A stretch of DNA of 64,000 nucleotides, taken from Carnimonas bestiolae. GTDB lineage: Bacteria > Pseudomonadota > Gammaproteobacteria > Pseudomonadales > Halomonadaceae. This document shows, piece after piece, positions 16,382 to 24,270 of this stretch. A model generated the notes under the pieces. The model did no database searches. It was not told where the DNA came from and saw nothing but the letters and a program-made list of their open reading frames with translations. The stretch lies in assembly GCF_051251125.1 (NCBI RefSeq), contig NZ_JBPCZL010000006.1; one strand, written 5' to 3'. The position numbers were made by a program, and so were the translations under genes. Positions within the stretch are counted from its first letter, which is position 1; every line of letters begins with the position of its first letter.

Positions 16382-17014
16382 ATGGGAGTCGTAGCCAAGC
16401 GCTCTTCGATGACGTTCTACTCAGGCCGTGATAACCATTACTGCCATCGGGTACGCATCGTTCTGGCTGAGAAAGGCGTGTCTGTAGATGTAATTGAGGT
16501 GGACGAAGACAATCATCCTGAAGAGCTGATTGATCAGAATCCCTACAACAGCGTTCCAACGCTGATCGATCGAGATCTGACGCTCTATGAGTCCAAGGTG
16601 ATGATGGAGTATCTCGACGAGCGCTTCCCTCATCCACCGCTGCTGCCGGTTTACCCCGTGGCTCGCGCGCAAAGTCGTCTGTGGATGTATCGCGTCGAGC
16701 GCGAGTGGGCACCGTTGGTAGACACCATCGTCTCCGGCACGGCCACCAAGAAAGACACGGAAGCCGCTCGTAAGGCCCTGCGTGAAGGCTTCACCGGCAT
16801 TGCTCCCATCTTTGAGGAAATGCCGTTCTTCATGAACGAAGAGTTTTCGCTGGTTGACTGCTGCGTCGCGCCAATCCTGTGGCGTCTGCCCAGCCTTGGC
16901 GTTGAGCTTCCCGAGAAGCAGGTCAAGCCGCTGCTCAACTACATGGAACGTCTGTTTGAGCGTGAATCCTTCCGTGATTCGCTGCTTGAAGCGGAGCGCG
17001 AACTACGCCGTTGA
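16382..17014 (+). CDS. sspA: Stringent starvation protein A
   Basis: SspA is a glutathione-S-transferase-fold protein without GST activity that binds RNA polymerase and modulates transcription in stress. The 210-residue protein has an N-terminal thioredoxin-like domain (FYSGRDNHYCHRVRIVLAEKG, residues 12-32; NSVPTLIDRDLTLYES) and a C-terminal all-helical GST domain with PxLWRLP. GGGAG lies 6 nt before the ATG at 16382. sspB follows after 84 bp, the standard pair. Confidence 0.96.
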   Translation: MGVVAKRSSMTFYSGRDNHYCHRVRIVLAEKGVSVDVIEVDEDNHPEELIDQNPYNSVPTLIDRDLTLYESKVMMEYLDERFPHPPLLPVYPVARAQSRLWMYRVEREWAPLVDTIVSGTATKKDTEAARKALREGFTGIAPIFEEMPFFMNEEFSLVDCCVAPILWRLPSLGVELPEKQVKPLLNYMERLFERESFRDSLLEAERELRR

Positions 17015-17098
17015 TCCAAGTGTCGTCCTGACGCCGCAAGGCGTCTTGTCGAAGAGCGCCTGCTTCGGCACCCTGCATTCAGCAAGGAGTAATACACC

Positions 17099-17563
17099 AT
17101 GAGTTCCAGCCGCCCTTATATCACTCGTGCACTTTACGATTGGCTTCTGGACAACGATCACACTCCCTATATCGTGGTAGATGCCACGAAAGAGAATGTG
17201 GTGGTGCCTACCCAGTTCGTGCAGAACGGCCAGATTGTGCTCAACATTACCCCAACCGCGGTGCGCGACTTGCAGATCGAAAACGCAATGATCAGCTTTA
17301 ACGCACGCTTTAGCGGTGAGCCGATGGAAGTCTGGGTGCCTATCGAGGCGCTAATGGCCATCTACTCACGTGAAACTGGCGCGGGTATGGCATTCGGTCA
17401 AGAGCCTGTGCTGCCTGATCCCGAGGTTGAGGAAGATCAGGGACCGTCGCTCGAAAGCGTACCGAGTAAAAGTGACGAGGAAGCATCGTCTGACGCCCGC
17501 GATGACGACAAGCCGGACGGTGACAAGAAACGCAAGCGTCCCTCGCTGCGGGTGATCAAGTAA
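17099..17563 (+). CDS. sspB: ClpXP adaptor protein SspB
   Basis: SspB delivers ssrA-tagged proteins to ClpXP. The 154-residue protein has the ssrA-binding domain (residues about 5-110, with RALYDWLLDNDHTPYIVV and NITPTAVRDLQI) followed by an acidic flexible linker and a C-terminal basic ClpX-tethering peptide (RPSLRVIK), matching the family's ending. AAGGAG lies 9-10 nt before the ATG. Co-transcribed with sspA. Confidence 0.96.
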   Translation: MSSSRPYITRALYDWLLDNDHTPYIVVDATKENVVVPTQFVQNGQIVLNITPTAVRDLQIENAMISFNARFSGEPMEVWVPIEALMAIYSRETGAGMAFGQEPVLPDPEVEEDQGPSLESVPSKSDEEASSDARDDDKPDGDKKRKRPSLRVIK

Positions 17564-17587
17564 CCGCACTGCGTTTCGTCAGGAAAT

Positions 17588-17624
17588 AAAAAGGAGGCTG
17601 GTGTATTCACCAGCCTCCTTTTTT
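17588..17624. terminator. Terminator of sspAB
   Basis: A 13-bp stem (AAGGAGGCTGGTG and its complement, loop TATT) is flanked by A residues before and T residues after, so it may act in both directions between the convergent sspB and dolP. The 223 bp that follow, up to the dolP stop, show no gene. Confidence 0.92.
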
Positions 17625-17847
17625 GATGGCGCTTCAGTCACAGTACTATCGATGCGATGGCGCTTTCTATCACTGCCAAGGGCGGCAAGTGCTCTGATGT
17701 TCAGGTACTCGCCGCCGATGACATTGCGCCAAAGCGAGCGGGGCGGTTAGCAGTGCCAAGCCTCTTCGCCCCGACGCCTCATCCACATGCTAGCTCCCTT
17801 CGACGAAGGGGCGGGCATTGAAACGCCGTTACGCTCGCCGGTGCTGC

Positions 17848-18411
17848 TTACTTGACGATCTCAAACGCTTTGACCACTGAATTGACGCCAGATACGCCGG
17901 CTGCCTGGTTAGCCAGTGCGTTGGCTTCGTAGTCGTACACCATGCCCATCAGATAGACGGTGCTGTTTTCGGTGAGTACCAGCACGCGGTCGCCATCGAT
18001 ATCCAACGAGTGCTTCACGCGGCTAGTGACCCAGGTATCCTGCACGCGACGCCAGTCGGACGTATTCTCAGCAATTTTCACTGCATCGTAGATGCCGCGG
18101 TTGCCTTGCGTGCTGCGCGCGATATCTGCCAATTGCTGCTTCAGCTCCTTGCTTGGCACCTGACCGGTCAGCAGCACATGGCCGTTGAACACGCTGACAT
18201 TCACGTGCGACTGATTGGCAATTGGCTTCTTCATGAATTCGCTATAAATGGTGCCCGCCAGTTTGCCGTCCTTGTCGACCGTTTGCGCGCTGCGGATCGG
18301 CGGCTGACCTTCGCCGGACGTGGTGCCTGAAGAGCTGCAGCCCGCTATGCAGGTAATGGAAGCCAGTGCAATGGCGGCCGCGATGGTTTTGAACGTCGAT
18401 TTGGAATTCAC
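17848..18411 (-). CDS. dolP: Outer-membrane lipoprotein with two BON domains, DolP (YraP)
   Basis: The 187-residue precursor has a lipoprotein signal peptide with lipobox IAGC (Cys near residue 24), then two BON domains (about residues 45-110 and 120-185, with SHVNVSVFNGHVLLTGQVP and TVYLMGMVYDYEAN). DolP is an outer-membrane lipoprotein that supports envelope integrity and the BAM machinery. I chose the GTG at 18411, which starts directly with the signal peptide; an upstream GTG at 18480 would add 23 residues that spoil the signal and overlap diaA. It lies last in the lpoA-yraN-diaA-dolP order known from E. coli. Confidence 0.88.
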   Translation of the reverse strand: MNSKSTFKTIAAAIALASITCIAGCSSSGTTSGEGQPPIRSAQTVDKDGKLAGTIYSEFMKKPIANQSHVNVSVFNGHVLLTGQVPSKELKQQLADIARSTQGNRGIYDAVKIAENTSDWRRVQDTWVTSRVKHSLDIDGDRVLVLTENSTVYLMGMVYDYEANALANQAAGVSGVNSVVKAFEIVK

Positions 18412-18466
18412 GGATTCACTCGCTTTTTCAAGATGGCAGTAAAGAGGTAATCGTCGGGAGAAGGGT

Positions 18467-19060
18467 TTATTCCGCCTCACCGAACAACTGATAGTCGATC
18501 ATATCGCATAAACAGTGGATCACGAGCAGGTGAACCTCCTGAATGCGCGCGGTGGAAGTGGCTGGTACACGAATTTCGCAGTCTTCCTGACTGAGCAGCG
18601 AGGCCATATTGCCTCCATCGCGGCCAGTGAGCGCAATGATGCTCATTTCACGATCGTGGGCGGCCTGTATCGCCTGCACCACGTTAGAAGAGTTACCGCT
18701 GGTCGAAATGGCCAGCAGGATATCTCCTGGTTGCCCCAGCGCCCGAATTTGGCGAGCAAAGACATCGCTGTAGCTGTAATCGTTGGCGATCGAGGTAATG
18801 GTGGACGAGTCGGTAGTAAGCGCCAGCGCCGGCAGGCCGGGGCGCTCACGTTCGAAGCGATTAAGCAGCTCTGAAGAGAAGTGCTGGGCATCACCGGCAC
18901 TGCCGCCGTTACCGCACGACAGAATCTTGCCATCGTCGATCAGGCACTGAACCATTTTATGACTGGCTGCTTCTATGTAAGCAGGAAGCACTTCGCTGGC
19001 ATAGGTTTTGGTGTCAATGCTGGCATTGAAGTGGTCGATGATGCGTGATTGCAAATCCAT
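18467..19060 (-). CDS. diaA: SIS-domain DnaA initiator-associating protein DiaA
   Basis: This 197-residue SIS-domain protein is homologous to both DiaA and phosphoheptose isomerase GmhA (motifs CGNGGSAGDAQHFSSELLNRFE and AISTSGNSSNVVQAI). Context decides: it sits between yraN and dolP, exactly where diaA lies in E. coli, and has a length of 196-197 aa typical of DiaA. DiaA binds DnaA and promotes its assembly at oriC. GmhA remains an alternative because both families share the fold, and some gammaproteobacteria annotate this locus as gmhA. Confidence 0.85.
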   Translation of the reverse strand: MDLQSRIIDHFNASIDTKTYASEVLPAYIEAASHKMVQCLIDDGKILSCGNGGSAGDAQHFSSELLNRFERERPGLPALALTTDSSTITSIANDYSYSDVFARQIRALGQPGDILLAISTSGNSSNVVQAIQAAHDREMSIIALTGRDGGNMASLLSQEDCEIRVPATSTARIQEVHLLVIHCLCDMIDYQLFGEAE

Positions 19061-19100
19061 GATTACCGTTGTTTCAGATGAATGTAGTGCGATTGACTGA

Positions 19101-19469
19101 TCAAAGCGTTAACTCGAAAGCGCTACTGATCCAGTGAAAGTCTAGCGCATCGGCTGCGTTTCCTGTTACCGCCACCACGTCAAAGCGGCATGCGCAGTCC
19201 AGCTGGTGGCGCTGTAAATAGGCGCTTGCCGCAGCAATCAGACGGCGCTGCTTGGTAGCGGTAACGCTTTCTAGCGCCGATCCGTAGCCGTTATTGCGGC
19301 GATAGCGCACCTCCACGAATACCAGCATGTCGCGATCGCGCATGATCAGGTCTATTTCGCCGCCGCGCGCGTGGGCATTGCGGCCCACTTCCTCGAGCCC
19401 TTGTTGGACCAGAAAGCGGGCGGCTTCAGCCTCGATGCGCTGTCCGAAGGCGCGTTGATTGCGCGGCAC
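19101..19469 (-). CDS. yraN: YraN/UPF0102 family endonuclease-like protein
   Basis: The 122-residue protein carries the UPF0102 core: GEIDLIMRDRDMLVFVEVRYR (Asp and the E-x-K/R-like catalytic pattern of a restriction-endonuclease-like fold, residues about 37-57). Function is unproven in most species. The start is a GTG at 19469, 12 bp after the lpoA stop. The linkage lpoA-yraN-diaA-dolP supports the call. Confidence 0.9.
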   Translation of the reverse strand: MPRNQRAFGQRIEAEAARFLVQQGLEEVGRNAHARGGEIDLIMRDRDMLVFVEVRYRRNNGYGSALESVTATKQRRLIAAASAYLQRHQLDCACRFDVVAVTGNAADALDFHWISSAFELTL

Positions 19470-19481
19470 CGGCGTGCGCTA

Positions 19482-21191
19482 TCAGGGCGTGCTTGGCACG
19501 CCACCGCGGAACACTGCCCACGGCAGCTGGCGTGAGAAGCGGCGGTTGTCGCTTACCTTGAGCATGCCCGTGGCCCCCTGCAGCTGACTGCTGGGGATAC
19601 TCTGATAGACCGGCAAGCGCTTGGCGAGTTCATAGGCGTCAACACCCATGGCCGCCAGCTTGAGTGCCGGCGCCGGCAGATTGGCATCGTCGTGCAGGGC
19701 ACGGTAAGCCTCGGGGAAGGGCAGGTTGCCGCCAACCACGCCAGGGATTTCCCAAGGAATATCAAGGAAGTTTACGCCATTCAGATCGTTGTCATCGCTG
19801 GGCGAAGGTGTACCTGAATAGGCATGTGAGGTGGCGTAGACCGGTACGTCTGAATTGTAGTAGCGCAGCGCAGGCGGTACCTGTCGTGCGTAGGGCGGCA
19901 GGCCCAGCATGAACAGCATGTCGGCGCCGCCCTGAATGGCTGATCTTACCGTTGAGGTAGCGGAACCGTTGGGCTGGTAGCGCTGCACGTTACCCACTTG
20001 CTGACCATTGGCTTGCCACTGCTGCGAGAAGGCATCCAGCACCCTGCCGCCCCAGCCGTTGTCGGGCACCAGGATGCTGGCAGTGTGGTGGCCTTGTTGA
20101 GCAGCGTGATCAGCCACCTGGCGTGCTTCATCTTCGGCAGACAGGCCGTATTCATACAGATTGCTGGCCTGATTGGACGCTGCGTTACCATAGTTCAGCG
20201 CCAGCGTGGGTAGCGGCAGCTGTGAGCGGCCTTCAAGCTGGGTCACCTGATCCTTGTCGAGCGGTCCAACCACCACCTGAGCGCCTTGCGCCTTGGCCTG
20301 ATTGTAAAGATCGTCGATGGAGCCACTGGTGGCATCAATGAAGTCAAGCGTCGGGGCATTGCCGCCACTGGCAGCCAGCGCTTGATTCTGCGCTTCCATG
20401 CCTTGGCGGATGGCGCCGGCGACGGTGGCATAGGGCCCGCTCTGCGGTAGCAGCACGGCAATACGCGTTACTTCCTCGGCGTTCAGGTTTTGCACAGCGG
20501 TTAGCTCGTGCGGCGGACGCTGCGATGCAGGATGTTCGGGATAGGCTGAACGCCAGTGTCCAATCTGCTGCTTGAATTCGGCCAGATCGCCGGAGTTTTG
20601 CAGACGCAGTTGGCTGAGGGTAATCCATCCGTCCGACAGCGCATCCGGATTGGAGAGCTGGTTCAGTTGGCTTTCGTTAAGCGCTGCCAGCTCGCGCCAG
20701 ATTGCATCGTTGAGGGCTGGATCATTCTGGCTGTCGCGCTGAGCGCTGATTAGCGCCGCCGCAGCCTTGAGATGATCGCCCTGGCGCCCGAGCGTTTGCC
20801 CCTGCACGGTTTCAAGCCGGTAGCGTTGCTCGGTGGAAAGGTGGAGCTGACCCAGTGCGGCGTTGGCGATGTTCGCGGCAGTATCGTAATCGCCGCTGTT
20901 ATAGGCACTTTCCGCCTTGATAACGGCGAAGCGGGCGCGTCCATCATCGTCGAGATCGCGGCCATCAATTTGATTGATCACCTTGGCGGCTTGTTGCTGA
21001 TCGCCTTGTTTGAGGAGCATCTCTGCGGCCTGCAAACGACTCTGTGCGGCTTCGCTGCCTTGCTGCTGTTCAGCGTTCTGGAGCAGGGAGCTTGAAGAAG
21101 GCTGGTCGCCTCCAAAGGGTGAAGATGCGCATCCGCTCAGAATAAGTGATGCCAGCGTTAGGCCGCTCAATCGGTGCAGCGTATCTCGCAT
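19482..21191 (-). CDS. lpoA: Penicillin-binding protein activator LpoA
   Basis: LpoA is an outer-membrane lipoprotein that reaches through the periplasm to stimulate PBP1A. The 569-residue precursor has a lipobox (LILSGC, Cys near residue 21), an N-terminal TPR-like helical domain (about residues 35-215) and a C-terminal periplasmic-binding-protein-fold domain (about 235-560, with IAVLLPQSGPYATVAGAIRQG). AGGAGA lies 10 nt before the ATG at 21191. It heads the minus-strand unit lpoA-yraN-diaA-dolP and is divergent from rsmI, as in E. coli. Confidence 0.93.
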   Translation of the reverse strand: MRDTLHRLSGLTLASLILSGCASSPFGGDQPSSSSLLQNAEQQQGSEAAQSRLQAAEMLLKQGDQQQAAKVINQIDGRDLDDDGRARFAVIKAESAYNSGDYDTAANIANAALGQLHLSTEQRYRLETVQGQTLGRQGDHLKAAAALISAQRDSQNDPALNDAIWRELAALNESQLNQLSNPDALSDGWITLSQLRLQNSGDLAEFKQQIGHWRSAYPEHPASQRPPHELTAVQNLNAEEVTRIAVLLPQSGPYATVAGAIRQGMEAQNQALAASGGNAPTLDFIDATSGSIDDLYNQAKAQGAQVVVGPLDKDQVTQLEGRSQLPLPTLALNYGNAASNQASNLYEYGLSAEDEARQVADHAAQQGHHTASILVPDNGWGGRVLDAFSQQWQANGQQVGNVQRYQPNGSATSTVRSAIQGGADMLFMLGLPPYARQVPPALRYYNSDVPVYATSHAYSGTPSPSDDNDLNGVNFLDIPWEIPGVVGGNLPFPEAYRALHDDANLPAPALKLAAMGVDAYELAKRLPVYQSIPSSQLQGATGMLKVSDNRRFSRQLPWAVFRGGVPSTP

Positions 21192-21268
21192 AGAACAATG
21201 TCTCCTGATCCATTGGTGTGACGATAATGAAGCGAACGCGCCAAGAGTGCAGGTGTAAGGTATACGCC

Positions 21269-21274
21269 TTTATA
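21269..21274 (-). promoter_or_regulatory. Possible extended -10 of the lpoA unit
   Basis: On the minus strand TGGTATAAA gives a TGN extension plus TATAAA, about 80 bp before the lpoA start. It lies inside a near-palindrome (GGTATACGCCTTTATACC on the plus strand). No -35 match is visible. Confidence 0.35.
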
Positions 21275-21359
21275 CCATTAGCTTGCGTGAAGGTAGTTTA
21301 GTCGCATGATGATGGATATCGCTAATTGGCACGCCAGAGGCGCAATACACCGCTGCGAA

Positions 21360-21387
21360 TTGCCAGACGAGCCAGTGCGGGTACAAT
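21360..21387 (+). promoter_or_regulatory. Probable promoter of rsmI
   Basis: TTGCCA at 21360-21365 and TACAAT at 21382-21387 are separated by 16 bp. Transcription would begin near 21394, about 67 nt before the rsmI start. Confidence 0.55.
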
Positions 21388-21460
21388 CGCACGGCGTGCT
21401 CGCGCCGTCAGTCAATCTTGTGCCGCTATCCATGTGTGCCCGACCCAATCTGGAGTTTCC

Positions 21461-22354
21461 ATGAGCCAAGCCCCCCATGCCATGCAGTCATCCCGAGCAG
21501 AATCGGGGGAGTCGGGAGTATTGTACGTTGTCGCTACGCCGATTGGTAACCTCGATGACATGTCCACGCGCGCGCTGGATATTTTGCGCAGTGTCGATGT
21601 GATTGCCGCTGAAGATACGCGGCACAGTGGTCGACTAATGGCCCATTTCGATATCCGTACGCCAATGCTGGCATTGCATGATCACAATGAGCGCAGCCGT
21701 GCTGAGCAACTGCTTTCTCGTATCGCGCAGGGTGAGCGTATCGCGCTGATTAGCGACGCCGGTACCCCCTTGATCTCTGATCCCGGTTATCGCTTGGTCG
21801 CGCAATTACGCAGTGCCGATTTGCGGGTCGTGCCGGTGCCTGGGCCCTGTGCGCTGATCGCGGCGCTCAGCGGAGCGGGGGTGGCGACTGACCGGTTTCG
21901 CTTCGAAGGGTTCCTGCCTGCTCGCAGCAGCGCGCGCAAGAATGCCCTCGAAGCGCTGGCCAAGGAGACTGCCACGCTGGTGTTTTACGAGTCTCCCCAT
22001 CGCATCACTGACAGCTTGGCCGATATCGCGGCCACGCTGGGTGAGCGGCGGTTGGTGCTTGCGCGCGAATTGACCAAGCGCTTTGAAACTTTTCTAGAAG
22101 GCAGTGCAGAGGCGCTGCTGGAAATCATGGCGCAGGACCCCAATCAGGCGCGCGGTGAGTTCGTGGTGATCGTCGAAGGCGCGCCCGCGCAGGCAGAGCA
22201 AGCTGGCAGTGTTGATCCTGAGCAGTTGCTTGCGGCGATGCTCGACGCAGAAGTGGGTATCAAGCAGATAGCGGCGGTCGCTACGCGACTGCTGGGGGGC
22301 AGGAAGCAGCAGTGGTACGAGCGCGCTCAGCAGCTCAAGGATGCACGCGGCTAG
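21461..22354 (+). CDS. rsmI: 16S rRNA (cytidine-1402-2'-O)-methyltransferase RsmI
   Basis: RsmI methylates the ribose of C1402 in 16S rRNA, acting with RsmH on the same nucleotide. The 297-residue protein has the tetrapyrrole-methylase fold with LYVVATPIGNLDDMSTRAL, AEDTRHSGRL, ISDAGTPLISDPGYRL and FEGFLPARSSAR. GGAG lies 6 nt before the ATG at 21461; the frame extends upstream to 21326 without support. It is divergent from lpoA and precedes rnpB, a common order in this group. Confidence 0.95.
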   Translation: MSQAPHAMQSSRAESGESGVLYVVATPIGNLDDMSTRALDILRSVDVIAAEDTRHSGRLMAHFDIRTPMLALHDHNERSRAEQLLSRIAQGERIALISDAGTPLISDPGYRLVAQLRSADLRVVPVPGPCALIAALSGAGVATDRFRFEGFLPARSSARKNALEALAKETATLVFYESPHRITDSLADIAATLGERRLVLARELTKRFETFLEGSAEALLEIMAQDPNQARGEFVVIVEGAPAQAEQAGSVDPEQLLAAMLDAEVGIKQIAAVATRLLGGRKQQWYERAQQLKDARG

Positions 22355-22388
22355 TGGTTGTAAAGCGCGCTATCGAGGCGTTTTTACC

Positions 22389-22417
22389 TTGAGAGAAGGG
22401 GGCTGCGCTGGTATTCT
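22389..22417 (+). promoter_or_regulatory. Promoter of the RNase P RNA gene
   Basis: TTGAGA at 22389-22394 and TATTCT at 22412-22417 are separated by 17 bp. The RNA 5' end deduced from P1 pairing (22425) falls 8 nt after the -10 hexamer, matching expected initiation. Confidence 0.75.
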
Positions 22418-22424
22418 CCGAGCC

Positions 22425-22803
<379 letters not shown>

Positions 22804-22867
22804 GAAATTTTGCAGGGCAGCATGGCCGCAGCAGTCAGGAAGACGCTGCGGTGGCTGCCTTCGTCAG

Positions 22868-22913
22868 GTGCGGCGGTGAGCGTCAGACTTCCGTCCGCAC
22901 TTTTATTTTATTT
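22868..22913 (+). terminator. Terminator-like hairpin between rnpB and rsmH
   Basis: GTGCGGCGG (22868-22876) pairs with CCG-T-CCGCAC (22891-22900) with one bulged T, loop of 14 nt, followed by TTTTATTTTATTT. It would end the rnpB transcript. The T-tract finishes only 6 nt before the annotated rsmH start codon, so the dcw cluster must be read by escape through this hairpin or from a promoter not visible here. Confidence 0.7.
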
Positions 22914-22919
22914 CCACTT

Positions 22920-23915
22920 ATGCCAACAGGTGTCATCGCGTTGAGGGATGAAGTAGCTGGGACGCACACCTCTCCAGACGCTGCCGCGAACGCAGCGTAC
23001 AAGCATGTCAGCGTACTGCTCGATGGTGCGGTGAGCGCGCTGGTCGGTAATCCCGATGGTGTATATATCGACGGCACTTTCGGGCGCGGTGGACACAGTC
23101 GTGCCATCCTGAATTCTCTTTCTTCTTCCGGTCGCTTGCTTGCCATCGATCGCGATCCCGAGGCGTTGGCGGCTGCCGCTGCCATCTCTGATGAGCGCTT
23201 CTCCATTCATCGTGCTACCTTTGCTGAGCTGGATCTTATCGCTGCGCAGGCGGATATCACCGGGCGCGTCGATGGCGTATTGCTCGATGTCGGCGTTTCT
23301 TCGCCGCAGTTGGACGATGCGCGGCGCGGTTTCAGCTTTCTGCGTGACGGGCCGCTGGATATGCGCATGGATCCAGAGTCAGGGGTGTCGGCGGCGGAGT
23401 GGATCGCCGAGACGTCTGAAAGTGAAATGGCACGTGTTTTCAAAGTGTACGGCGAAGAGCGCTTTGCCAAGCGGCTGGCGCGCGCGGTGTGCGAGCGGCG
23501 TCGCGAAATGCCCTTTACGCGCACGGCCGATCTGGCCGAAGTGCTCAAGCAAGCGCACCCTGCATGGGACAAGTTCAAGCATCCCGCGACCAAAGCGTTC
23601 CAAGCGATCCGAATTTTTCTCAACGATGAATTGGGGCAGCTCGAGCAAGCGCTTAAGGCCGCGCTGAGCGTGCTGGCGCCAGGCGGGCACTTGGTTGTCA
23701 TCAGCTTCCATTCGCTGGAAGACCGATTGGTGAAGCGCTTTTTTCGCGATCAGTCGCGTGGTGATACGCACCTGCCGGCCAACTTGCCCATTCGCGAGGA
23801 TCAGCTTGAGCGGCACATGGCGCTGGTAGGCAAGGCGCAGCGTGCCAGTGAGGCGGAAATCGACGAAAATCCGCGCGCGCGCAGTGCGGTTATGCGCGTA
23901 GCACGCAAATTATAA
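22920..23915 (+). CDS. rsmH: 16S rRNA (cytosine-1402-N4)-methyltransferase RsmH
   Basis: RsmH (MraW) methylates N4 of C1402 in 16S rRNA. The 331-residue protein has the SAM-binding loop DGTFGRGGHSRAIL, LLDVGVSSPQLDDARRGFSF, and the C-terminal HLVVISFHSLEDRLVKRFF. The start is uncertain: the ATG at 22920 has no Shine-Dalgarno and follows a T-tract, while an in-frame TTG at 22941 has AGGTG 8 nt upstream. The family core (HVSVLLDGAV) begins near 23005 in either case. It is first gene of the dcw cluster; mraZ, which normally precedes it, is absent. Confidence 0.93.
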   Translation: MPTGVIALRDEVAGTHTSPDAAANAAYKHVSVLLDGAVSALVGNPDGVYIDGTFGRGGHSRAILNSLSSSGRLLAIDRDPEALAAAAAISDERFSIHRATFAELDLIAAQADITGRVDGVLLDVGVSSPQLDDARRGFSFLRDGPLDMRMDPESGVSAAEWIAETSESEMARVFKVYGEERFAKRLARAVCERRREMPFTRTADLAEVLKQAHPAWDKFKHPATKAFQAIRIFLNDELGQLEQALKAALSVLAPGGHLVVISFHSLEDRLVKRFFRDQSRGDTHLPANLPIREDQLERHMALVGKAQRASEAEIDENPRARSAVMRVARKL

Positions 23916-23925
23916 CGAGGACGCT

Positions 23926-24270
23926 ATGGCAGCGGTTGCTGAGCAAAGAAAATCCGGGCGACTCAACGCACGTATGAGCGGTCTTTACCGCAAACTGTTT
24001 TTTGGTGCCACGCTGTTCAGCGTGGTAGTGCTCGCTGTTATTAACCTGATGACTGCCTTCGCGGTAGTGACCGTTACGCACCAGACCCGCGTCCAATATG
24101 CACGTCTGCAAACGCTTGAGCACGAGCGCGACGCGTTTCAGGCAAACTGGAGTCGTCTGTTGCTGGAAGAAAGTACGTGGTCGTCGCCTTCACGCATTGA
24201 AGCCATTGCCCAGCAGCGCTTGCAAATGAAAGTGCCCGCGGCCGATGCGACCAGGGTGCTCAAACCATGA
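23926..24270 (+). CDS. ftsL: Cell division protein FtsL
   Basis: FtsL is a bitopic division protein that forms the FtsQLB complex and activates FtsWI. The 114-residue protein has a basic cytoplasmic N-terminus, one transmembrane helix (about residues 27-49, TLFSVVVLAVINLMTAFAVV) and a periplasmic leucine-zipper-like segment ending in IEAIAQQRLQMKVP, the usual FtsL C-terminal motif. It starts 10 bp after rsmH and overlaps ftsI by 4 bp. Confidence 0.92.
   Translation: MAAVAEQRKSGRLNARMSGLYRKLFFGATLFSVVVLAVINLMTAFAVVTVTHQTRVQYARLQTLEHERDAFQANWSRLLLEESTWSSPSRIEAIAQQRLQMKVPAADATRVLKP

Noticed and set aside
18412..18480. Upstream GTG start for dolP at 18480
   Set aside because: It would overlap diaA and place charged residues in front of the lipoprotein signal; the GTG at 18411 gives a proper signal peptide.
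18467..19060. Calling the SIS protein GmhA rather than DiaA
   Set aside because: Sequence alone allows both, but the lpoA-yraN-SIS-dolP order supports DiaA.
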